Origin: JABFXX01 sp964419605
GTDB lineage: Bacteria > Myxococcota_A > Polyangia > Haliangiales > Haliangiaceae
Assembly: GCA_964419605.1 (NCBI GenBank)
Contig: CAYQQM010000038.1
Span: forward strand, 1-38,576
Direction of reading: 5' to 3'
Length of the DNA stretch: 38,576 bases
Program-made: the position numbers and the translations under genes
Notes under the pieces: generated by a model
The model's database searches: none
Told to the model about the DNA's origin: nothing
Seen by the model: the letters and a program-made list of their open reading frames with translations, nothing else
Part shown: one piece after another, positions 32,122 through 38,576 of the stretch
Layout: the number at the start of each line of letters is the position of its first letter
Numbering within the stretch: the stretch's first letter is position 1

Positions 32122-34113
32122 ATGGCAGATGCGCGTGCTGTAGTTAGCGAACGAGTCCAACAAGAGCCGCTCAAGAAGGACGAGGCACTGGCTTCGGACC
32201 AGCAGCCCCGGAATCTGCTGCCAAGCCGGGAGTCGATAGGCCCTTCCAAACCTGGGACGGCCCATATGGCCTATGGGCAGGGACTCGAGGTCGAGGACTG
32301 GCACGCGGATTCACCGCTCAACCGGGTGCTTGCGAGTTACGAGAGCCAGTTTCATCGTTGGAAAAACGTGGTTGAGAGCATGTGGCGCGATCCCGACACC
32401 ATCGCGGACGTGGCGGCCGAGGACCTGGAACTTATTCGCGCCAATATGCTGACAATCGTGGGGACTCTGGGAGTTTCAGCGGCAATCTCGCTGTTTTCTA
32501 CAACGATTTCTCCAGAACTCGCTGCGAGTACTACCATTGGCGCCTTCGTCTTGAGGGGGCTGAAGAAGGGAGTTGAACGCTTGAAGGTTGTGGCGGACAA
32601 AGCCCGCTTCCCGGCGATGGTTGCCAACGTAGGGGTCCATTTGGAGAAGTGGTTTTGGGCTGCGTGGACCGCAAAGACTCCGAGCGACCTCAAAGCGGCG
32701 AAGAGGAAATTCATCGACCTATTGGTGGTTATCGCGGCACCCGGTCAACGTGCTGGAGCTGCTTGGAAGACCATCCCAGCGCCGGTGGGGCAAACGACGT
32801 TGCCGGCGCTCTATCAGTCGGGATTACCCGCGCTACGACTTGTTCCGGCGGGAGGACCGACTGGAATTTCATTGCTGCCGCATTTTGCTTCGAGTAACAA
32901 CGACGGCCTTTTCACTGGTGGTGGCGGCCCATCCTCCGATTTCGGCCAGGCCTTTGAATTGCCGAGCGTTGCGAGGCCCGATTCAGTTCCGGAGGTCAGT
33001 GTGAACCGGTCCCGTGTTGATCAGATGATCGAGCTCGTTCCCTCCGACATGCTCACGAATCTAAAGCGGTTCGGCTTTGACGAGGATCGGTTTGCGTTGT
33101 TTGCGGAGCGAGCCACCAAGCAGGTATCGACCACCGTTGCCGGAGAAATTACACCGCTCCAACCATCCGATATCACCGTGTATCCTGCTCCAGGAACTCC
33201 GCGGTACGCCTACTTGTCCAAACTGGGTCGTGAGGCGAGAGAGCGCGGAGAGGTGGGGAAGATCATTCTCGCAGGTGGAATGGGAACTCGGTTTAATCGA
33301 GCTGGCGTCCCCGTAGTCAAATCAACGGTTCCCGTCGCTGAAGGCAAGTCGTTCCTGCTCGTGAAGGTTACCGACGTGCGGACAGCTGGCTCTAACATTC
33401 CAATCTACCCGATGACGAGCGCCTTTACCCACGATCGAATTGTTCTGCAGGTAGAAGAGGAAGGCCTAGGCCCGGTGGAGCCGTTTTCGCAATTTGTGTC
33501 GCTGCGCTTTACACCCACCGGCGAGTTGTTCCTTGATGAGGGGAATCCGTCGCTTCATGCCACGGGTCACGGAGACTTAACCTTCGCCCTGCGCGCCAGT
33601 GGCGTCTTGGAGCGATTCCGCGCTGGGGGCGGGAAGTACCTTTTTATGTCCAACGTCGACAACGTCGCAGCGAGTCTCGACGACGCAGTGATCGGCGCCC
33701 ATATCGAGAGCGGGGCAAAGATGACCGCAGAAGTAGTGCGCAAACAGAAGGGAGATGCCGGTGGCGCTCCGGCGCGAGTCGAGGGCCGTCCTCAGATCAT
33801 CGAAGGGTTCAGGTTCCCCAAGTCCTTCGACCAAGATACGTTGCCGCAGTTCAACACCAATACGTTTGTGTTTAATGCCGACGCGATCGATCGCGATTTC
33901 CCGCTTACCTGGTATCGCGTCGAGAAAAAGGTCAACGGGCAAAAGGCGATTCAGTTTGAACGTTTGGTCGGCGAGCTGCCGGAGTTCTTGGAGCCAGGAG
34001 AAACGCACTTCCTCGAGGTGCCGAGATCACGTTTTCTGCCGGTCAAAGAACCGGAAGATCTTGTATCCAGCCAAGACGCCATTCTTTCGATTCTTCGCAA
34101 GATCGGTCTGTAA
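32122..34113 (+). CDS. Toxin-like N-terminal region fused to UDP-glucose pyrophosphorylase domain
   Basis: 663 residues. Residues ~1-70 are polar and disordered-looking; ~77-220 contain FHRWKNVV, a hydrophobic stretch (109-145, TIVGTLGVSAAISLF and on) and amphipathic helices, an arrangement like secreted effector or polymorphic-toxin bodies. No signal peptide is visible. Residues ~345-663 are a UTP-glucose-1-phosphate uridylyltransferase of the eukaryotic type: AGGMGTRF (384-391), Lys400 of the nucleotide loop, TGHGD (481-485), SNVDN (510-514), NTNTFVF (578-584) and VPRSRFLPVK (633-642). All main motifs are kept, so activity is likely: UTP plus glucose-1-phosphate to UDP-glucose plus PPi. What the N-terminus does is unknown. 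Confidence 0.8.
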   Translation: MADARAVVSERVQQEPLKKDEALASDQQPRNLLPSRESIGPSKPGTAHMAYGQGLEVEDWHADSPLNRVLASYESQFHRWKNVVESMWRDPDTIADVAAEDLELIRANMLTIVGTLGVSAAISLFSTTISPELAASTTIGAFVLRGLKKGVERLKVVADKARFPAMVANVGVHLEKWFWAAWTAKTPSDLKAAKRKFIDLLVVIAAPGQRAGAAWKTIPAPVGQTTLPALYQSGLPALRLVPAGGPTGISLLPHFASSNNDGLFTGGGGPSSDFGQAFELPSVARPDSVPEVSVNRSRVDQMIELVPSDMLTNLKRFGFDEDRFALFAERATKQVSTTVAGEITPLQPSDITVYPAPGTPRYAYLSKLGREARERGEVGKIILAGGMGTRFNRAGVPVVKSTVPVAEGKSFLLVKVTDVRTAGSNIPIYPMTSAFTHDRIVLQVEEEGLGPVEPFSQFVSLRFTPTGELFLDEGNPSLHATGHGDLTFALRASGVLERFRAGGGKYLFMSNVDNVAASLDDAVIGAHIESGAKMTAEVVRKQKGDAGGAPARVEGRPQIIEGFRFPKSFDQDTLPQFNTNTFVFNADAIDRDFPLTWYRVEKKVNGQKAIQFERLVGELPEFLEPGETHFLEVPRSRFLPVKEPEDLVSSQDAILSILRKIGL

Positions 34114-34272
34114 TCGACACCTCGACCGGGGGAATTGAACTGCTCCGTACCCCTGGACCTCGCGCGTGCTTTGCCCAACTGCGCAAATTTTTGCGTAGGC
34201 CGCATATTGGGAAATCGAGGAGTTTCGGGCGTTTTGACGTCGGTATTCCGGTTGCACACATGACCGGTACAA
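34114..34272. promoter_or_regulatory. Upstream region of the L,D-transpeptidase gene
   Basis: It includes a perfect small hairpin CGCAAA-TT-TTTGCG (34182-34195) about 80 bases ahead of the next start. It could serve as a terminator of the preceding gene or as an operator. Confidence 0.3.
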
Positions 34273-35748
34273 ATGAAGTACCTCGCTGTAGTTGGAGCCC
34301 TGGCGGCGTGCGGTTCCAATCCCCAACCACCGTCACAGCCCCACGTTTCGCCGGCGCAGCCACCAGCCCAGCGCGCCACCGTCGAGGCAGCATCGGATAC
34401 GCCATCGGCTGCATCGCCGAGCACCTCCTCGGAACCCGATCCGGTACAAGTGCGCGTTGTCGCCGTCGACGCGGTGCCTGTCGTGCGGTTGGTGCGCAAC
34501 GCGCTGGTTCGCGCCGAGCCGGATGGCGGAGCGCCAGATATCGGCACGATCGCTCGCAATGCGCGCGCTGCCGTTGTGGGCGAAGCGCCGGCCGGCACGG
34601 GATGCGCGACGCGGTGGCTGCGAATTGCGCCGCGCGGTTGGATCTGCGACGCGGTCACCGTGCCGACTCACCTACCGCCGTCGGTCGCCGTATCGACCTC
34701 GATCGCCGACGAAGATCCGACCCCTCCGGTCAAGGGAGTCTACGGGATCGTGCGCAAGGAGGCATCGGCGTTCGAATCGGTGGATGCGATTGCCACCGGC
34801 GAGGGCGAGGCTCTCGTCGGCAACAATTCGGTTCGGGCGGTTGGCTCGGTACGGTTGGACGGTAAGCGCTACTGGCGAACCAGCGGCGGCCAGCTCATCG
34901 ACGCCGAATCGATCGTGGGCATGTCCCCGTCGCGGTTTCGCGGCGTCCGCATCGACGATCCTGGCAAAATGCCGGCGTGGATTCGAAGCGCGTCGGCTCC
35001 GATCCTCGGCCGCTCACGGCCCCACCGCGGGGCGCGCGTTGTCCGCAAGTTGGCACCTCGGACTGCGATCGAAGTAATCGCCGTCTCGGACGATGGTCGG
35101 TTCGTCGAGATTGAGGACCGAATTTGGATCGATAACCCCGGCTCCGCCGGGGTGCGCAGCACTCCCGGCAAGGGAGTGCGGAGTTGGATCGCTCGGAGGG
35201 ACGTGCGGATCGCCCAACGAACGGACGCGCCCGAAGGAATCGGCGACGACGAAAAGTGGTTCGACGTCGACCTCGATGCCCAGGTGCTGGTCGCATACGA
35301 GGGCTCGCGCCCGGTCTATGCGACGATGGTGTCCACCGGACGCTGGGGCCACGCGACTCCGGAGATCGTTACGCGGATCGCACACAAGTTGCAGGTCACG
35401 ACGATGTCGAGCAATCAAAGCGATGTGTATTCCGTTGCCGACGTACCCTGGACCATGTTTTACGACCGCGACTACGCGCTGCACGCGGCGTATTGGCACA
35501 ACGGCTTTGGCACTCCGCGCAGCCACGGGTGCGTGAATCTCGCGCCGTTCGACGCACGGCTCTTGTTCCGTTGGTCATCTCCGGATGTGCCACCGGGGTG
35601 GCTCGCGGTGCGAGGTGACGTGGACCATCCGGGCTCGCTCGTCCGTATCCGATCTCACCGCGTGCCGGAACCCAACGTGCGCGGCTACGCCCGCGACGTT
35701 CGCGGTTATGCTCGTGAGGCGCGCCCCCGCGCGACCACCGACGGTTAG
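34273..35748 (+). CDS. L,D-transpeptidase (YkuD) lipoprotein with SH3-like repeats
   Basis: 491 residues. The signal peptide MKYLAVVGALAAC carries a lipobox (Cys13), predicting membrane anchoring in the periplasm. A Pro/Ser-rich linker (~15-60) is followed by SH3-like segments (~60-320) and a YkuD domain with catalytic His409, and Ser417-His418-Gly419-Cys420 in the pattern HNGFGTPRSHGCV. This catalyses 3-3 crosslinks or attachment to peptidoglycan. Residues ~287-306 (DNPGSAGVRSTPGKGVRSWI) are encoded by a palindromic element flanked by TTGGATCG direct repeats, so they are probably a later in-frame insertion in an SH3 loop (IWI|...|ARRDVR). The catalytic part is untouched. The next gene begins 16 bases downstream. 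Confidence 0.9.
   Translation: MKYLAVVGALAACGSNPQPPSQPHVSPAQPPAQRATVEAASDTPSAASPSTSSEPDPVQVRVVAVDAVPVVRLVRNALVRAEPDGGAPDIGTIARNARAAVVGEAPAGTGCATRWLRIAPRGWICDAVTVPTHLPPSVAVSTSIADEDPTPPVKGVYGIVRKEASAFESVDAIATGEGEALVGNNSVRAVGSVRLDGKRYWRTSGGQLIDAESIVGMSPSRFRGVRIDDPGKMPAWIRSASAPILGRSRPHRGARVVRKLAPRTAIEVIAVSDDGRFVEIEDRIWIDNPGSAGVRSTPGKGVRSWIARRDVRIAQRTDAPEGIGDDEKWFDVDLDAQVLVAYEGSRPVYATMVSTGRWGHATPEIVTRIAHKLQVTTMSSNQSDVYSVADVPWTMFYDRDYALHAAYWHNGFGTPRSHGCVNLAPFDARLLFRWSSPDVPPGWLAVRGDVDHPGSLVRIRSHRVPEPNVRGYARDVRGYAREARPRATTDG
35147..35191 (+). repeat. Palindromic element, family 2, copy B
   Basis: It is 41/45 identical to 14711-14755. The central hairpin is GCACTCCC-GGCAA-GGGAGTGC. A further hairpin CCCCGG-CTCCG-CCGGGG lies just before it. 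TTGGATCG occurs at both ends (35125 and ~35184), as a target duplication would, although one is also part of the shared sequence. Confidence 0.8.
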
Positions 35749-35764
35749 ATAGGAGCGCCTCACC

Positions 35765-36004
35765 ATGTTCTTACGCTGGTCCCTGCTCATTTGCCTAGCC
35801 GGCTTGATAAACGCGATGATCGCGCTGGGGCTAAACGGCTACATCGTGTCATGGGATCCATGGGAGGACGACGAGGAGTTCGAGAAACGCCCGGAGATCA
35901 TCCGAGCCCGCCGTCGGGTACGCTTATTCCTGGGCTGTAGCATCGCGGCCTTCGTCGGCGGGTTGATCGGCGCTGCTGTAGCTTGGTTAATCCCACACCG
36001 TTAA
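35765..36004 (+). CDS. Small two-helix membrane protein
   Basis: 79 residues, ATG preceded by TAGGAGCG. Two hydrophobic helices (~4-26 and ~54-76) flank an acidic-to-basic loop (DPWEDDEEFEKRPEIIRARR). It follows the L,D-transpeptidase by 16 bases, so it is probably in the same operon and may assist it at the membrane. No known family. Its end overlaps the convergent PIN gene. Confidence 0.65.
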   Translation: MFLRWSLLICLAGLINAMIALGLNGYIVSWDPWEDDEEFEKRPEIIRARRRVRLFLGCSIAAFVGGLIGAAVAWLIPHR

Positions 36005-36373
36005 GCACGGGTATTGTGTGATGGCTGCATCAGGAGTCACGAGAGCGGCGCGGTTGGCCATGGCTTGGCAAATCAGCATTCGATCAAACGGATCGCGGTG
36101 CAAGTCCGGGAGCTTCGCAAGGAAGGACACCTCAGGCTCACTGAGTGGTAGCGCTTCAATCGAAAGCCGCTTTCGCCGGTCCGGAACATAGGTTGCCGGC
36201 GGAGCGGGCAGCACGAGTTTTCCAGTGCGAACTTTCACCGCAATTTCCCAGGCGGACACTGCACTCAAGCAGACCCGCTGATCGGGATCCCGGAGAATCG
36301 CTTGCAGAGGCTGTGGCACGCGAGCGTCGCCTGCGGCCCACCACAAAAAGGTGCAGGTGTCCAGAAGTAGCAT
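35987..36373 (-). CDS. PIN-domain toxin (VapC-like RNase)
   Basis: 128 residues. The PIN acidic residues are visible: Asp5 in MLLLDTCTFLWW, Glu43 in SAVSAWEIAVK, Asp94/Asp97 in DPFDRML and Asp115 in TPDAAI. They coordinate Mg2+ for RNA cleavage. It lies nine bases after the Phd-type antitoxin, forming a type II toxin-antitoxin pair. Its 3' end overlaps the convergent small membrane protein gene by 18 bases. Confidence 0.9.
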   Translation of the reverse strand: MLLLDTCTFLWWAAGDARVPQPLQAILRDPDQRVCLSAVSAWEIAVKVRTGKLVLPAPPATYVPDRRKRLSIEALPLSEPEVSFLAKLPDLHRDPFDRMLICQAMANRAALVTPDAAITQYPCLTVWD

Positions 36374-36382
36374 GGCGACCTG

Positions 36383-36637
36383 TTACTCCTCCCACTCGGC
36401 GAGAATATCGTCGGGAAGGGGAGCGTTGAAGTCGGCTGGAACTTCGAGCACGCCGTGGTCGATGCCCCAAGGTCGAGGGCTCGTAGCCCTCGATGGGATA
36501 GGGCGCAGCTCCGCCACAGGCTGGTTGTGCTTGCAAATGATGATCGTTTCGCCCGCCGCAACGTCGTCGAGATAGCGGGAAAAGTGAGTCTTTGCGTCAT
36601 GAACATTAGCCCGTTTCATGACTATATAGTTAGTCAT
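36383..36637 (-). CDS. Phd/YefM-family antitoxin
   Basis: 84 residues. After a short leader (MTNYIV) it reads MKRANVHDAKTHFSRYLDDV, the Phd DNA-binding start, with GETIIICKHNQPVAEL, and a C-terminal part that would wrap the PIN toxin. AGGAG seven bases before ATG 36637 supports this start. Met7 at 36619 gives the alternative family-length start. It is first gene of the pair and probably represses its own promoter together with the toxin. Confidence 0.9.
   Translation of the reverse strand: MTNYIVMKRANVHDAKTHFSRYLDDVAAGETIIICKHNQPVAELRPIPSRATSPRPWGIDHGVLEVPADFNAPLPDDILAEWEE
36618..36637. promoter_or_regulatory. Palindromic operator at the antitoxin start
   Basis: ATGACTA and TAGTCAT form an inverted repeat around a perfect ACTATATAGT palindrome (36621-36630). 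Position over the antitoxin start suits autorepression by Phd-type antitoxins, though no binding can be shown here. Confidence 0.55.
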
Positions 36638-36731
36638 AATATGCTCCTGTTCAAGCGGATTCCCGCGCTAGGACTATCACACTGTTTTTAATCACCTTTC
36701 TTGCCGCACATGTGCGAGGTTTGGTCACGCC

Positions 36732-37808
36732 ATGCCCGCGCGTTTGCAGCCGCTAGCTCTCCAGGCACTGACGCCTGAACAGCTCGTTGCGCAGATCGAA
36801 GGCGTAACGCTGGCCGAAGCTCGCAAGATCGTCGCTCGCATTCATCGCGACCAGCCGGTGGTGGCCGCCGGGGATGTACGCCGCAGCGCAGCCGCGGCAG
36901 TCGCGGCGGCCGGCCACGTTCCAGTCCTCGATGTCCTCGACGAGGCGGCTAGTTCGATCGATCCCTTTGTGAAGTACCGCTTGGCCACGTTGGATCGCCA
37001 CGCGGTGGAGTGCGTGCGAATTCCGCTCAAAAACCCTCAGCGCTTCACCGCATGTGTCAGCTCGCAAGTCGGATGTGCGCTCGCGTGCGCGTTTTGTGCG
37101 ACCGGCCGCCTCGGACTTACGCGGAATCTAGCCGCGTGGGAGATCGTCGAACAAGTTCGAATCATTCGCCGTCGCTTACCGGCTGCAACTCGGGTTCATG
37201 GCGTGGTGTTTCAGGGGATGGGGGAACCGATGGCGAACCTCGACAATGTGCTGTCTGCGATCGCCGTGTTGTCGGATCCGTGTGGGCTCGGCATCGATGC
37301 CCGTGCCATCACCGTTTCAACTGCAGGGCTTCCAAGTGGTATCCGCCGGCTTGCCGTGGCAGCGCCCAAGGTTCGCCTCGCGCTGTCGTTCGGCAGCGCG
37401 CGGACTGCGGTTCGCAGACGCGTGATGCCGATCGAGAATTCGCATTCTCTCGACGAAGTTCTCGATGCTGCCCGCGACCACGCGCGTCGCACGGGGCTGT
37501 CTCCTATGTGGGCCATCACGTTGCTGCGCGGCATCAACGACAGCGACGAAGACGCTCATGCGCTTGCGTCGTTGGCTCAGGCCTTCGCTCGCGATACCGG
37601 GCGGCAGCCCCGTCTGTCGATAATTCCCTACAACGCCATCGGGCCACAGGACCCGTTCGCCCGATCACCGGACGCCACTGAGTTTCGTTTTCGCGCGATT
37701 CTTGCTGGTGCCGGCCTGGCCCACCACAAGCGGTATTCCGGGGGCCAAGACGTTGCCGCTGGCTGTGGCCAGCTCGCTGGGCGGCAAATTTTGGCGGCCG
37801 CGCGTTAA
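36732..37808 (+). CDS. RlmN-like radical SAM rRNA methyltransferase
   Basis: 358 residues. It contains the RlmN/Cfr cluster motif C115-x3-C119-x2-C122 (QVGCALACAFCATG), GMGEPMANLDNV, and a C-terminal RYSGGQDVAAGCGQL with Cys345, the equivalent of the methyl-carrying cysteine. RlmN methylates C2 of adenosine 2503 in 23S rRNA and an adenosine in tRNA. The segment usually reading SLHAP is altered here (LALSFGSARTAVRRR), so this may be a divergent paralogue rather than the main RlmN. It stands alone on the plus strand. Confidence 0.85.
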   Translation: MPARLQPLALQALTPEQLVAQIEGVTLAEARKIVARIHRDQPVVAAGDVRRSAAAAVAAAGHVPVLDVLDEAASSIDPFVKYRLATLDRHAVECVRIPLKNPQRFTACVSSQVGCALACAFCATGRLGLTRNLAAWEIVEQVRIIRRRLPAATRVHGVVFQGMGEPMANLDNVLSAIAVLSDPCGLGIDARAITVSTAGLPSGIRRLAVAAPKVRLALSFGSARTAVRRRVMPIENSHSLDEVLDAARDHARRTGLSPMWAITLLRGINDSDEDAHALASLAQAFARDTGRQPRLSIIPYNAIGPQDPFARSPDATEFRFRAILAGAGLAHHKRYSGGQDVAAGCGQLAGRQILAAAR

Positions 37809-37850
37809 TATCGCACTGGACTTCACGCCGCGCACTAGGTAAGGTGGGCC

Positions 37851-38453
37851 ATGGCCGGAGCTTATAGCTACCCGAAATCACAAGGATTTCTGGGCCAGAA
37901 TGCCGCCGAAGAGCCGCTTTGGGAGGCTGAAAGCCCGGGCCCGTTGAGCTCTGTACGTGGGGGGTCCGCGATACCCGTAGCATTCTGCTCCCCTGCCCAG
38001 ATTGCCGAAAAAAGCGTAACCGACCAGCTCTACGATGAACAGGACCAAAAGAAAGCCACCATCGAAGAAATAAGGACGCGGGAGACCCCGTGGTTCCAAT
38101 GGCTCGGGCGTTCCCTCGACCCAGCCGACTTCGGCGAGGCTGTGAAGCGTGACTTCGCCACCAAAGTGGTTCCCTACGTCCAAGGCAAGTTCAGCAATTG
38201 GAAGAACCTGCTCCAGGTTGATGGTGTCGACAGTTGCAGTGGACCTAAAATTCTCAAGAAGAAGAAACTCGCCGGTCTTTTTGGCACACTGACCGATAAC
38301 CTAATGAGCCTGGATGCAGCCGCTGCGGTGCTTATTTTCCTAGCAACTGGCAGCGCTACAGCGGAAGCGCTAACAGCCGAGCAGCTAGAAGCGCTCAGCT
38401 CGCAGCTAGCGCCAACTTCGACCGCCAGACGCCACGCGCAGCCGCGTCCCTAG
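37851..38453 (+). CDS. Orphan protein with effector-like N-terminal features
   Basis: 200 residues, unrecognised. A polar, Pro/Gly-rich N-terminus (~1-55) is followed by charged helical sequence (YDEQDQKKATIEEIR), then FSNWKNLL (114-121), a basic KKKK stretch and a hydrophobic helix (~152-168, SLDAAAAVLIFLATGS). The F-x2-WKN-hydrophobic pair, a following GTL and a hydrophobic helix recall residues 77-130 of the pyrophosphorylase fusion at 32122, suggesting a shared N-terminal module; this is a weak likeness. The product ends abruptly in a low-complexity tail, so it may be a truncated member. Confidence 0.5.
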   Translation: MAGAYSYPKSQGFLGQNAAEEPLWEAESPGPLSSVRGGSAIPVAFCSPAQIAEKSVTDQLYDEQDQKKATIEEIRTRETPWFQWLGRSLDPADFGEAVKRDFATKVVPYVQGKFSNWKNLLQVDGVDSCSGPKILKKKKLAGLFGTLTDNLMSLDAAAAVLIFLATGSATAEALTAEQLEALSSQLAPTSTARRHAQPRP

Positions 38454-38455
38454 TA

Positions 38456-38470
38456 CCTGACCGGTTCAGG
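38456..38470 (+). terminator. Hairpin after the last gene
   Basis: CCTGA-CCGGT-TCAGG starts three bases after the stop codon. No T run follows, so it is a weak terminator candidate. The remaining ~100 bases contain no gene; a perfect CTATAATTATAG palindrome lies at 38563-38574. Confidence 0.35.
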
Positions 38471-38576
38471 CCGCGCGATCCATCGCCGATCGCTTCGTTG
38501 CTCGGCCTTGCGTTACCTCTAGTCTCATGATCCTACACATCTTGTCCTATCATGGCGGGTCGCTATAATTATAGTT

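Overview
The window looks like a chromosomal segment of a Myxococcota (deltaproteobacterial) genome of moderately high GC. The signs are many lipoproteins with GC-type lipoboxes, a GCGC/hydrophobic/basic tail like a MYXO-CTERM anchor, Cys-rich secreted proteins, a soluble Ser/Thr kinase with an N-terminal zinc-ribbon-like motif, a hybrid histidine kinase, and a histone-H1-like Lys/Ala/Pro tail protein. No species can be named from the sequence. I see no rRNA, tRNA, CRISPR array, phage or insertion-sequence transposase.

Layout. 153-4112: a very long lipoprotein reading frame that looks like two lipoproteins joined in frame. 4113-4604: a repeat locus with two tandem 199-bp units. 4571-7199 (minus): a three-gene overlapping operon of Cys-rich lipoprotein, outer-membrane barrel and CehA/McbA-type PHP metallohydrolase lipoprotein. 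7223-7612: a probable gene remnant. 7613-8485 (minus): DNA-binding plus PTS EIIA protein, divergent from 8537-11275, a PrsW-like membrane protease fused to an HtrA-like serine protease. 11304-12788 (minus): hybrid histidine kinase. 13082-16134: PcnB-type nucleotidyltransferase, methyltransferase and histone-like protein, followed by a second repeat locus at 16150-16432. 16617-21817 (plus): outer-membrane protein, kinase, small conserved protein, SerC, TPM-domain protein and GST. 21814-24012 (minus): RecD2 helicase, with a 22-bp inverted repeat behind its start. 24245-29697: TPR/membrane protein, an uncharacterised coiled-coil protein, a TPR-like membrane protein, a 66-aa membrane peptide translationally coupled to a radical SAM/SPASM enzyme, and the PEP synthase regulatory protein. 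30015-34113: an AAA ATPase with DUF234-like nuclease end, Tag glycosylase, and a 663-aa fusion of a toxin-like N-terminus to a complete UDP-glucose pyrophosphorylase domain. 34273-38453: L,D-transpeptidase, small membrane protein, Phd/PIN toxin-antitoxin pair, RlmN-like methyltransferase and an orphan protein.

The least ordinary signals are structural. Two families of small GC-rich palindromes lie inside coding sequences in one conserved translation frame, recalling the protein-coding palindromic elements of Rickettsia. One encodes APRR-KSPWG-like peptides (2672, 4976, 7304, plus a non-coding copy at 29865). The other encodes STPGKGV-x-SWI (14711, 35147). A third, larger repeat family with TCATTTGCG ends occurs at 4113-4604 and 16150-16432. 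The most interesting proteins are the PrsW-HtrA fusion (8537), the pyrophosphorylase fusion (32122) and the peptide/radical SAM pair (27353-28844).
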